A DNA stretch of 64,000 bases, taken from assembly GCA_030760725.1 (NCBI GenBank), contig JASWHV010000009.1:92244780-92308779 (forward strand). Direction: 5' to 3'. The notes beneath the pieces were generated by a model. That model did no database searches. It saw nothing but the letters and a program-made list of their open reading frames with translations, and was not told where the DNA came from. A program made the translations under genes and the position numbers. This document shows, in pieces, positions 12,278 through 23,104 of this stretch. Origin of the DNA: Neostapfia colusana (lineage: Eukaryota > Streptophyta > Magnoliopsida > Poales > Poaceae). Position 1 is the stretch's first letter. Every line of letters starts with the position of its first letter.

Positions 12278-13807
12278 TCCGTTGTGGATAGCGTATGGAT
12301 TGAGCATCATATTACGTTAAAAACTTAGGATACGGTGAGATAACGGTACTAGGCCCACATAAGGACTACTATATTAGCATATTTTGAAGGTGGCAACCTA
12401 ACCTATTTGCTATGTCGGAAAATCGAGCATCTAGGGACGTTCTATGTCTTGGGGGGTGCACGTAAGCGCTGTCCACCAGTGCGCACAAGCTGAATGGTGG
12501 AGCCTCACGGATGGCAGGTAACCCGGCCAGCTTTAGTATCCTCTATGACTCATCATGTCGTTTGGGGTATTTGAGCAATGCCTTTCCCTGGCGTGCCTTG
12601 GGCAAGTATGGGAGACCCCGTCATGTGGTTAGTAACGTGAACACGTAGCTCATGGCGTGTTTGGCTTGAGAACACCCGTGCGAGTGATGACAGAAGGGTG
12701 TATGAACTGCATTGGGACCGGGTTCGGTGTGCCGCCAAACCTGATGATTGAGTGTGTTTTATGTAGGTACTAACCACGAAAACCAAAGTACGTTTAGAAC
12801 ACCTTTGCGAGTGACCGTTTTAGTTCCACCTAAGGATACGTATACGCCGGTGTAATCCGGTTAGGTTCTTCTTTTGTGAGGCAACATAGTACCGTCATGT
12901 CTTACGGTGCATCCACCGTACTACACTTGATAGTTTTCTTTCCTATGAAGAAATCATTCATGACTAACTTTCGAACTAAAAATGGATGTTGGAAAGAACA
13001 TATTAGTTAGTGAGCTCTTCATTTGATCTAAGCTCCAAGGAAGAGACTTGCTAGGCTTCATTTGATCCAAAAACAGAGTGCTCTGTTCTGGCAGAATTTT
13101 TTGCTGGACTTTGACAGAGCATAACTCTGAGTAGATTGACCCAATGGAGCTGTATGATACATTTCTGGAAAGGTTTTTATGTGCTCTACAACTTTTTGTA
13201 TACTTCCAGAGCAAAATCAGACGCCAACTTGGTTGAATGTCCAGATGAATGCAAACTGTTCAGAAAACAGAACAGCTGCAACCTTCTCTGGATGTTTCTG
13301 TATATTAGCCATAACTCTATAGAAAAATCCCTAAGGGTCATATGATACACCGTTGAAAAGGTTATGAAATTTGCAACGATTTTGTGATCATAGTTTTTTC
13401 AGAATTGTACTCCATTTTTATCTACAAGTGTGATAAAAATAGCCACATACAAAGGAGATGCTGGCAAATTTTATCCAGAAATTCTGTCAACATTGAACAA
13501 TCATAACATTTGATCCAGAAATTATCTAGGGGCATATGAGTACTCGTTGGAAAGATACTGAAGTTAATTTTAACTTTCGTTTACAACTAGAGTTATGAAA
13601 ATGCTGATAACCGGATAAAAATCTGGGCTAAGTACAGAAAGGTCTGTTCTGTTCAGAATAGGGGAGTGATTAGGTTGGCTTCAGGAAGATGTGTAAACAT
13701 GAAATTTTTTTATGCTTTCCTAAGTTTTAGCATGTTCATGTTCTACATACTTTCAAATACTGCTGAGATTGAGTTTTGACTCCCCTCAAAAATTATTCTT
13801 TTCCAGT
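12278..13807 (+). other. 5' leader of element B
   Basis: A 1.5-kb untranslated leader. At 12540-12640 it holds three hairpins that align with those of the E leader and differ from them by paired changes. At about 13100-13560 there is a degenerate repeat with roughly 190-bp spacing, whose units share CATAAC and TATGATAC-type stretches followed by GGAAAGG-like bases (starting near 13122, 13309 and 13504). No gene recognised. Confidence 0.75.
12540..12640 (+). other. Leader hairpin triad, element B
   Basis: Three successive hairpins. 12540-12567: CCTC and ATGAC pair with GTCGT and GGGG, loop TCATCAT. 12578-12594: ATGCC pairs with GGCGT around a pyrimidine loop. 12621-12640: TCATGT, loop GGTTAGTA, ACGTGA. 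Loop lengths (7, 5, 8) equal those of the triad in E at 21841-21942, while several stem pairs differ by compensating changes. Confidence 0.65.
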
Positions 13808-16800
13808 ATGGTGCGTACTCATTCTCCGAGTAGGGCTGAAGGTTCTCGCCGAGACGGCGATGACTCGACTCCACCACGGGCACCGCCATTAACGGTATGG
13901 GAGGATGTCATGACTCAGATGGTCGAGTCAAGTCAAGAGAACACAAGACTACTCCAAACCTTGGTACAACAGGGCTTACTCCAACATACACAACAGGTCG
14001 TTCCACCTCGGAACGCCTATTTGGACTTCTTGGCGACACAACCGCCAATTTTCACGGAAGCCAACGAACCAGTGGAAGCTGATCAGTGGCTTCGGGTTAT
14101 GGAGTCCAAGTTTTGAGTGTTTGAGTGCGATGAGTATCATAAGACTTTGTTTGCAGCTCAACAGCTCCATGGAGCCGCCTGAAATTGGTGGTTCGCTTAT
14201 CTCGCCACCATTCCGGAAGGCCATCAAGTGAAATTGACAGAATTTCGTGAAGCATTCCGTGCTCGTCACATTCCTATGGGTATTATCAAGGCCCAGCAGC
14301 AGGAATTCAGAAACTTGAAGCAGGGGGAAATGAGTGTCCTCGATTATGTCAAATGGTTTAACCATTTGGCACAATATGCTCCTGACTACGCGACAAGCGA
14401 AGCTGCAAGGTGTGACTACTTCTTCCATGGCCTGAGTGCCACATTAAAAGATAAGTTGGCTTTGTTCAATCAAGGAAATTACACCGATTTGATCAGTGCT
14501 GCCCTGCTGCAAGAACAAGAGACACTCGAGTGTCAAGAAGAGAAGAGGGACCGGGATGATGTGAAAAAAGACACACCAGTTGTTCCTCGTAAATATCGTG
14601 TGGTGTATCACACACCATCCGATGAACTATGGCAAGCACCAGTAAGATCAACTAAGTACAGATTTCCTGTTCAAGAATCACGTCTTGAAGCAACACCATT
14701 GCCGCAGCAACGATTGATTTCTGGTGCATTATTGCTGCAGCCAAGTACATCAACTTCTCAACCGCAAGTCAGCGAAGAACCGGGGAAACATCCGTGTTCT
14801 TATTGCCGCAGTTATGGGCATTTTAGGCAGGAATGCCGGGAGAAGTTGCTGAACAGTGGACAACCATCATCATCAGGTGGTATGCTGCCACATGCTCAAG
14901 TCAATATAACAGCATTGCAATCCAGGAGTGTGCAACATCTTGCTATTGAGGATGTCTCGGAGGGAGCACCGGTGTTAGCGGGCATGTTCACTTTGAATGA
15001 CGTACCCGTGCTCATACTTTTCGATTCCGGTGCAAACCACAATTTTATCAGAAAAACATGTGTGGATCAGTCCCAATTATCCACCATTATTCCCACACCG
15101 AGTTATCTTATATGTTCACCGGGAGGAAATATCTCTGCTACTCAGATTGTGTCCCGAGCAGCTTTGTGTTTGGGAGGAAAAATATACCCAACATCGCTGA
15201 TTATGTTGGATAGGCAGAAGATAGACATAATTTTGGGGATGTCTTAGTTGAATCGTCACGGTACCGTTCTCGATATCGGTAACCGAACTGTCCAGATTGA
15301 CTCGCCGGTTCACGGACAGCACACACTGTTTTTAGACAGAAAATACCCAGATATGGTAGAGGCCTACCACACGGAAGAACTTAAACTTGAATATATTCCG
15401 CTGGTACATGATTACCCCAACGTGTTTCCCGATGATTTACCAGGCATGCCGCCCAAACGAGACGTCGAGTTCAAGATTGAACTGGTGCCGGGAACTACGC
15501 CTATTTCACGAAGGCCTTACAAGATGGCACCTAACGAGCTAGCGGAGTTGAAGGAGCAACTAAATGAACTCATGAACAAGGGTTTCATACGACCAAGTTC
15601 TTCACCTTGGGGTTGCTCTGCGCTGTTCGTTAAGAAGAAGGACGAAACACTGTGGCTATGTATTGATTATCTTCCTCTAAATGCTGTCACTATAAAGAAC
15701 AAGTATCCTTTGCCCCGCTTCGACATCTTGTTCGATCAACTAGTGGGTGCAAAGGTATTCTCAAAGATGGATCTTCGGTCGGGATATCATCAAATCAAGA
15801 TCCGACTGGAGGACATACTGAAGACAGCTTTCTCGACGAGATACGGACTCTATGAGTACCTCGTCATGTCGTTTGGGTTAACCAACGCTTCGGCACACTT
15901 CATGGTATTCATCAATGACATTTTGGTTTAATCCAAATCTGAAGAAGAGCACGCTGAACATTTGCGTATCGTGCTACAACGGCTGAGGGAGCACAAGTTA
16001 TACGCCAAGTCCAGCAAGTGCGAGTTCTGGATTGATCAAGTGCCTTTCCTAGGCTATTATTTCAGCAGAGGGCATTGCTGTGGACCCTAGCAAAATTGAA
16101 CAAGTGCTGAAGTGGGAGTCTCCCAAATCTGTCCATGAGGTCCGAAGTTTCCTAGGTTTAGCGGGTATTATCGGAGGTTCATTCTGAGCTTCTCAAAAAT
16201 TACTAAACCCATGACGGAGCTGCTGAAGAAGGGCACGAAATACATGTGGAATGCAGCTTGTGAAGCTGCATTCAAGACATTGGTGAAACATCTCACAACA
16301 GCTCCAGTTCTTGCTCAACCGGACACGACGAAGCTATTTGATGTATATTGTGATGCATCCGGCATCGGTCTCGGTTGTGTTCTGATGCAAGAAGGCCATG
16401 TAGTTGCCTATGGGTCTCGTCAACTGTGAAACCACGAGCAGAATTATCCAACTCACGATCTCGAGCTTGCTGCTGTGGTGTTGGCTTTAAAGATGTGGAG
16501 GCATTATCTACTTGGCAATCTTGTCCACCTCTACACCGACCATAAAAGCTTGAAGTATATCTTCACGCAGAAGGAGCTGAATATGAGACAACGAAGATGA
16601 TTGGAACTCATAAAAGATTATGAAATCGAGATCCACTACCATCCGGGAAAAGCGAACGTGGTTGCCGCGTGCTAAGTCGGAAAGCTCACGTTCACAACTT
16701 GGTGATTGCTGAGTTGGAAGATGAAGAACCGAGTCTCCGTGTCATTCTGTATGGCGCGCTTTATAATCTCGTGCTCATTCCATCGATCCGTGAAGAGATT

Positions 16801-17278
16801 TTTGAGGATCAAAGAAGAGACAGGGCTATGTCTCACATACGGAGAGGACTAGACAACGGAGAGGTAAACTGTTTCCGGAAGGATAATGACGGTACGATAT
16901 GGTTTAACGACCGTATAGTGGTACCGCGTAATATGAAACTCCGGAAGAAGATCTTGGATGAAGCCCACCTGTCGAAGTTTTCCATTAATCCCAGCGTCAA
17001 GATGTACCAAGATTTGAAACAGAAATTTTGGTGGACGAGGATGAAGCGGGAAATTGCTAAATACGTATCCGAGTGATACGTGTAGACGGGTCAACGCTGA
17101 TCATATGCGGAAAGCTGGACCGCTACAACCACTGAAGATAACGGCATGGAAATGGGAGGATGTGAGTATGGATTTCATTGTCGGATTACCGCTCACATCC
17201 TGGAATCATGACTCGATATGGGTGATCATCGACCGGTTGACGAAATCAGCTCATTTCATACCGGTGAACACTCATTAT
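13808..17278 (+). pseudogene. Gypsy gag-pol of element B, decayed, first part
   Basis: The polyprotein starts with MVRTHSPSRAEGS at 13808. Order: gag; CCHC zinc knuckle at 14795-14836; protease motif (FDSGANHNF); RT (KYPLPRFDILFDQL); RNase H (YCDASGIGLGCVLMQ); start of integrase. In-frame stops lie at 14114 (TGA), 14180 (TGA), 15245 (TAG, Trp in relatives), 15929 (TAA) and 16427 (TGA), with single-base losses near 16050 and 16170 and a small loss near 16665. An RT deletion of about 45 bp removes most of the stretch before the active site and leaves IND (15911-15919) where relatives have IDD. Element E interrupts the integrase at 17278. Non-functional. Confidence 0.92.
17274..17278. repeat. 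Target-site duplication ATTAT, left of element E
   Basis: ATTAT at 17274-17278 and 42072-42076. Joining the flanks matches the uninterrupted stretch of element A at about 350-370. Confidence 0.95.
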
Positions 17279-19971
17279 TGTAAAATCCCCAAAAGTGGTA
17301 GCAAGAAAATTCTGCTCATATACACTTATGAAAAATGAGGGGAATTAAAACTTTAAATTATAAGGAGCTGAGTTCAAAGTGAGGGTTTAGACTTCCCAAA
17401 ACTTCCAAACATGGAGATCTAAATTCACAACTTGGATCTTCATAGTCCAAATATTCACCCTTCCAAATTTCATCTCATTTGTAGGAGTTTCAATATTTGT
17501 TTGGGATTAAAAGAGGAAGCCCTCTAGTCTTAATTTCAAATTCAGTTTCAAATTCCAATTCCCTCAATTTGCAAATTTGTTTCCACAAGTGTGTTCCTCA
17601 CATTTGAATTAGCATCCATGCAAAAAATCAGAAATTTTGGGCCTGGTTTGCCATATTTTTGAGGCAATACAAAGTGGAGAATTCAAACTCCTTTTCAAAT
17701 TCAAATGATCAAACCCCATTTAAATTCTACACCAGAATTCAAACCATTTGAATTCTGCAAATTCAAACCATGACTTTGGGAGGAAGCAAAGGATTTAATT
17801 TGGAGAAAAATATCAGAGCTATTAGGTGAGGTGGTACCCACATGGCAGTGACACATGAAATAACAGGGGCAATTTGCTTCTGTTCGAGTCCTTCTCGAGC
17901 TGCCACCGTGCTGTATTTTCTCTCCACCGAGCTGCTTGGAAAACTTGCACCCGAAGTAGCAATTGCTGGCGTGGATTGCTACATGGTAAAGATCAGCAGC
18001 TGCCTAACACAACCGTGGTTCTTCCTCTTCCTTGCACGAGCAAATCCCTGAGTACCGCTCCCTCTCAGTGCTCACGAGCAACACACCTCGTGGCCACCCC
18101 GTGTGTCTCTGCTCCTCATCCCGATCAGCCTACAACCACTGTGGAGCCCAGCTGAGCCGACTAGGAGGTGCGCCTGCCTCCACTGGACGTCATCCACCCT
18201 TCCTCAGCTCGTCCCCGGCCTCCCCTCGCTGTGCCCGAGCCGTTCTTCGCCGGAAGAAAGCAGAGCACCGTCGCCCTCACTGCTCCTCAAGTTCCAGCCG
18301 CTCCAACGCCTCTACTGCACGTCCAGAACCTCCCTAAGGTGCGCCAAGGTGAGTAGATCATGCTACCACAGTCCCCTTGCCCTTCCCCATCACTGTCTCG
18401 CCGGAATTTAGGTTTTGGCGCTGGTACACGTGAAGAACCGACCCACACCAAAACTGGAAATTCGTCCAACGTGGTTGATCATCGGTTCCACAATTCAAGC
18501 CACAGAAACTAGTGACCCTAGCGCCCTCCCACGCCAAATCACACATCAAACCGTCCACCACAGGCCCCGGGCGACGAGAAATCACCGGCGGCGGCAAAAA
18601 CGGGTTGGTCCTCCGGTGAACCCTATGTTCCGGCCATTTGCTGCAAGGTTTAGCCTGCGTTCCATGTTCCCCGATCATTGGTGATGCTTTAGGGCAAGGT
18701 AGCTCGCCGGGAGAAGCTTCGGACGTGCCAGAACGCGTTGATGCCGAGCTCCCGAGCCGCCCCACCGGTGCCGGCCTGTTTTCGGCCGTTTTCATGCGTG
18801 GAAACCTTGCCCGGCAGCTGCGCCATGTTCCCATGAGCATGTAGGGCGAAACCGGAGCTAATTTGGTGGAGAAATGAGGGAGAACGAGCCATGCCACGAT
18901 TTGAACTGGTGTGCACGCGCGTCTCTGGCCGGAGGTTGAAGAAGGACCTGCCAGTGGGCCCCCCTGTTAAGTCTCTGTGTAGGTTTCAAACAGAGAGCTA
19001 GTCAAGTTTCAAAAATCCATAACTTTGTGTAGACAGCTCCAAAAAGGGTGAGACAAATTTTCTCTGAATCCTTAGGAGGAGTACTTTACAGAGGAACAAA
19101 TTGCATGCTATGAAAATTCCCAGGAATTTCTGTAGAATTGTTTGTATAAATCATTAGGGATTTATTACAGAAGCAATTCTTTATGAAATATTCCCAAATT
19201 TGGGCAGCTAGTCCTTTTCATAGTGCCTGACCTCCAGTAAAAATTTTAGGATTTTTGGAGCTTATTTGGAGGGCTTAATCAGTAGGTTATCTCAGGATTA
19301 AATAAATTAGCTAAAAATCATGGAATTGATTTCCAGAAAATGGTTCAACCTTCATACCTCCATAAATTTCTGTAGGGATGTCCAAAATTTGTGAAACAAA
19401 TTTTGTTGGGTTTATCACAGTCAGTACTTTGCAGAAATGCAAACAAATTGATCTGAAGATCTCTGGATATTCTCCAAGATTCATCAAAGTTAAATCTTTG
19501 GGAATTTAGTCCAGAATAATCTCTGTTATGGAATTTCTTCAAATTTGGCCAGGAAGTTCCTCATGACATTACTGATCTCCAGTAAAAATTTGAGCTTCAT
19601 TGGAGTTCATTTGTTAGGTCAAATTACCTTCCAAAGTTCAGCCTTTATTTGAAAATTTCAAATTTAAACAGAAACTTTTCAGAACTCCTGTCCAACATCA
19701 AAAATTCATATCTCTCTGATGGTAGCTCCACAAATGATGAAACAAATTTTGTTAGAACCATGGAGACTTACCCTAATCAGATCTTCCATTACTAGCAATG
19801 TCAAAGCTCCTAAATTGGGCTCAAAATTCAGAGAAGCATTGTACTTGTAGAAATTTTAAAGACCACAATGTACAATGACATGTCTCCAAATTTGGCTCAA
19901 ATCATCCTTAGAGAGTTTAGTATCCTCTGTAAAAATCCCAAAGCCAATTAAGGAATCTAAATAGCAGTAGC

Positions 19972-19979
19972 TATAAATA
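19972..19979 (+). promoter_or_regulatory. TATA box of E 5' LTR
   Basis: TATAAATA in GCTATAAATAG, conserved in the 3' LTR. It would place transcription start near 20005, so U3 is about 2.7 kb and most of the conserved hairpins lie in the transcript. Confidence 0.72.
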
Positions 19980-20976
19980 GAAGTCCAATTCTTATCATTC
20001 CTTCATACTTATACATATATTTTGTTACATTTCATAATAGTGACCGAAGTTGAGGACGCACCGGAGCCCTTGGACGTCCTCCCACCAGAAGCTGACTTCT
20101 CATTTAATTCGCAACCAGGCAAGCCCCGGTTTGCACTTAAGTACCCTTCATAAAATTCTTTATTTGTATCACTTATGTCTAGGGTGAATGTTTGCATTAG
20201 AGTTAAGGTGTTTGAAACCCCACTTGCATAACCTGTTAAATCCTATGAAGGGTTGGGTAGCTTACAGATCCGACGAGTAGACAAGGCCCCGCTAATATGC
20301 TTAGGACCTCGGTAGAAGTCGAGTAGTTGGAATCTACTCGCGAGGTAAGGTTTATCACCCGGTTTGGTCAGAATAGAGAATGGCTTAAGAGTGGTGAAAA
20401 TGAGACCCAGCAGGGGGGATAGGAAGCAGTGAGCGGAGGTCTCACGTGCGTAGCCCTGTTGGTGTCGATTGAGGACCGAGTCGTGTGCGGGCCTGCTGAA
20501 CAAGTATCGAACAGTACCGGATGGCATACTGAAATAAGCAGGAAACCGATGTAAATGGTTAACCTGGGTGCCGAGTCTTACCCAACCGCAAACAGGAGTG
20601 GGTTGAGGGTAGCAAGGTGTAAATCTGCCGGTGGGCACAGTCACGCTCCACGCGGGAACCTCCTACCCGTTACGGATGGACCGGTTCGGCATTTGGATTG
20701 CCTTTGAAAGGTGGTTGCATACAACAGAGTAGGAAGGGGTGTGGAATCACGCTTCTGAAAGTGGGTGTATGCAACGTGTTGTCCGGGTGTCTCCTGATTG
20801 CAATCACCATCCCTCGCGGTTATTTGAGTACCGCTTGTTCACTGTTTCATGACGTAGTAATAAGTAAAGTAAGCCAGTTGAATGATAATATGCTGTGATG
20901 ATAGAGTAATGTTTTGGAAACCATGTTTGCTGTAGATGTAGAGCTAATTAAGTTTACTTTCCGCTTTGGGCATCAC

Positions 20977-21023
20977 CACATCGGAGGAAAGCGTTTCTTG
21001 TTTGATTGTGGACTTCCGATGTG
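20977..21023 (+). other. LTR stem-loop HP1, E 5' LTR
   Basis: CACATCGGA pairs perfectly with TCCGATGTG around a 29-nt loop containing GTTTCTTGTTTGATTG. The same loop is found in S1, S2, D and A/B on different stems. Confidence 0.7.
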
Positions 21024-21170
21024 AGGGCTGCCTAAGGCACATGAATTTGCTGCTATAAAACTGAAAGTAAGGATCAACTTATAGGCGTGTCTTTGTCGCA
21101 AATTCCTTTTCCTATCATACACCTCCCTGCATGTAGAGTTCCATGCCTAGGTCAGACGGTTAACCCTTGC

Positions 21171-21186
21171 TGAGCCATCGTGCTCA
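21171..21186 (+). other. LTR stem-loop HP2, E 5' LTR
   Basis: TGAGC, loop CATCGT, GCTCA, preceded by CTTGC. In the 3' LTR the loop is CATCAT; the stem is unchanged. Confidence 0.65.
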
Positions 21187-21440
21187 AGGTTGCAATATTT
21201 GAGCTGTATGCAGGTGAGAGCTATGAGGAGGGTTCCGAGGATGAGGCGATGCCCCTGTCAGGGTACACAGCCGAGATGGAGCCCTGCACGCCGCCGTGAT
21301 CTCCGGTTTCATGCTGCTAGCGTGGAGCGTCCCCGGGCTGGACAGCTGCACTTTTGCATAGTTAGGATGAGAGGCTACTAATGTACATTACTTCCGCTGT
21401 ATAGTTATATCTTGTAAAAGACTTCCGCTGTTTTATATCA

Positions 21441-21446
21441 AATAAA
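21441..21446 (+). terminator. Putative poly(A) signal, E 5' LTR
   Basis: AATAAA about 110 bp before the LTR end, downstream of HP2 and followed by a GT-rich stretch; the copy at 41957-41962 in the 3' LTR would end the E transcript. Confidence 0.55.
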
Positions 21447-21488
21447 AGTTTGTATGTTGTTCTTTAAATCTTTTCGTGTGTGCTGTTG

Positions 21489-21509
21489 GGTGCCGCATCG
21501 CACGGCACC
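21489..21509 (+). other. U5 stem-loop HP3, E 5' LTR
   Basis: GGTGCCG, loop CATCGCA, CGGCACC: seven perfect pairs about 50 bp before the primer site. Related hairpins lie near the corresponding end of S1, S2, D and the A/B LTR. Confidence 0.65.
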
Positions 21510-21559
21510 ACCCTATGCGATCCTTGAGTGGGTGAACCACGGGGTGGTCCCCACAGTCA

Positions 21560-21571
21560 TGGTATCAGAGC
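21560..21571 (+). promoter_or_regulatory. tRNA-Met primer-binding site of element E
   Basis: TGGTATCAGAGC, four bases after the LTR end; complementary to the 3' end of initiator Met tRNA, the usual primer for plant Gypsy elements of this type. Confidence 0.92.
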
Positions 21572-23104
21572 CGCATTGGGAATAGCACGCTCAAAAAGTG
21601 CTTATTTTGAAAACTTAGAAGTAGTCGAGTGAGGATTAGTCATTAAGCCCACATAAGGTCTATGATAGTACTAGTTATGATGGTGGAAAGCTAATTTATA
21701 TGTTATACATTCTGTAATGACGCTCCGACGTAAGGTAAGAGGTAAGGTACGCCACCGTAGGCGGATCAATTACGGTAACTCGCCATACGAGTAATAGTAT
21801 GGAAGGCCATACCGTGGCTTGGCACGGTAGTGAATATGAGTCTCTGAACCTCTTAATGGTTCTGAGAGCATATGAAAACGCTGTTCTCCAGCGTGCTTTA
21901 GGCAAAAGTGAGAATACCCCATCGTGTGGTAAGCAACACGATAGTATGCAACTCTTGAACGTTCAATGTTCAAAGGGCCATACGCAGCGCTCGCCATCGG
22001 CGTGCCTCAACGGTCATGAGGCATTAGGTGATATCCGTTGGGTTGATAAAATTCCCAACCGTGACGACCCATTCGCGCTCTACTCGGGTTCCCCGTCTTG
22101 TGGTGTGAAAACACGACCATGTACTTTGAGACGTGGCTTGACTCAAGGACGATCCGTATGGCAATGATACGGACCGTATGTATTTACTATGATATGGAAC
22201 TGCCTGCAATGTCAAAAACCTTTGTGTGCACCATTATTGTGTGTTCTTCTGCAGGTACATTAACCACGTTAGTGCATGACGTGTAGAAACCGTTTGTGAG
22301 TGACGTCTTTAGTTCCACCATTTGACACGTATAAGCCAGAATACCGGTTTAGTATTTTTTTCTTTGGCAAGGAAACGTAGTACCGACTGCATACAATTTT
22401 ATTTTCAAAGAAAAGAATCACAATGAAGTATAGGAATTCATTTAGGGGTTAGTAAACGCCTATATTGAACTAAGAGTCAATTGGGAGTATAGATTCAATC
22501 TCAAAAACTTAGGAACAATCTCCCCTGTTTTCAGCAGAAATTTTGCTGAAGTTGAACAGGGCATAACTTAATATTGGTTGAACCAATGGAGGTGTGGGAT
22601 ACCATTCTGGAAAGGTTTTGAAGTCCTCTACAATTTTTCTGTTGAGTTCCAGAACAAAATCTCCCTCCAAAGGGATGAAAATCTCAGATGAGTAGGTACT
22701 GTCCAAAAACAGGGCAGACCAAATGCTCTCTGGAATTTTCTGTATTTCAACCAAAACACTTAGTTTCACCGTTTGACGTCCAGTGGCTGTTGTAAAACAG
22801 CGAGTTAGAGTCGAAGGGTTTATGCATTTGGGTCCAATACAATAGCGAGGAATTACGCATGCTAACATATTTAACATCCCGTGGTGACCCCGATGGTCGA
22901 AATGAACTTTTAACCCATAAAGTTCAATACTTTAGAACTCGATCGTATGACACGGTCCCGGGATGTATATGGTGCATAAAGTTTATACTTTATCCATATG
23001 TGTGATTGTTATGCTCATTGTTTATCCCATTCTCGCACTACTATTGTATAGACTGGATGAGCTAAACCCACATGTGCTGATCGTTTGAATGGTATGAATG
23101 CAGA
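21572..23104 (+). other. 5' leader of element E with hairpin array
   Basis: Untranslated leader of about 1.5 kb. Between 21841 and 22172 I count at least eight short hairpins: 21841-21867, 21878-21894, 21921-21942, 21955-21973, 22003-22023, 22037-22059, 22124-22148 and 22154-22172. All stems are fully paired except for one T-T mismatch in the first and a wobble in the seventh. The first three align with hairpins in the B leader. A stretch near 22560-22640 resembles the degenerate repeat of the B leader (CATAAC ... GGAAAGGTTTT). No gene recognised; a 122-codon open frame over the hairpins is taken as chance. Confidence 0.72.

Larger units (their letters stand above)
17279..21555 (+). repeat. 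5' LTR of element E
   Basis: 4277 bp, TG...CA. Layout: AT-rich start; GC-rich island about 17830-18971 with GTGG(T)ACCCAC- and GTGGGCCC-type motifs at its ends; TATA box 19972-19979; stem-loops HP1 (20977-21023) and HP2 (21171-21186); AATAAA at 21441-21446; stem-loop HP3 (21489-21509) close to the end. No gene: the open frames in the GC-rich part recur unchanged in type across unrelated LTRs and lack any recognisable product. Confidence 0.93.

Noticed and set aside
17842..18900. Open frames of 90-180 codons in the E LTR, repeated at 38357-39412
   Set aside because: They repeat only because the LTR is duplicated. Frames on both strands are open, as expected of CG-rich sequence, and no domain is recognisable.
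21799..22167. 122-codon plus-strand frame in the E leader
   Set aside because: Lies over the hairpin array, has no homologous frame in the B leader and no recognised motif.
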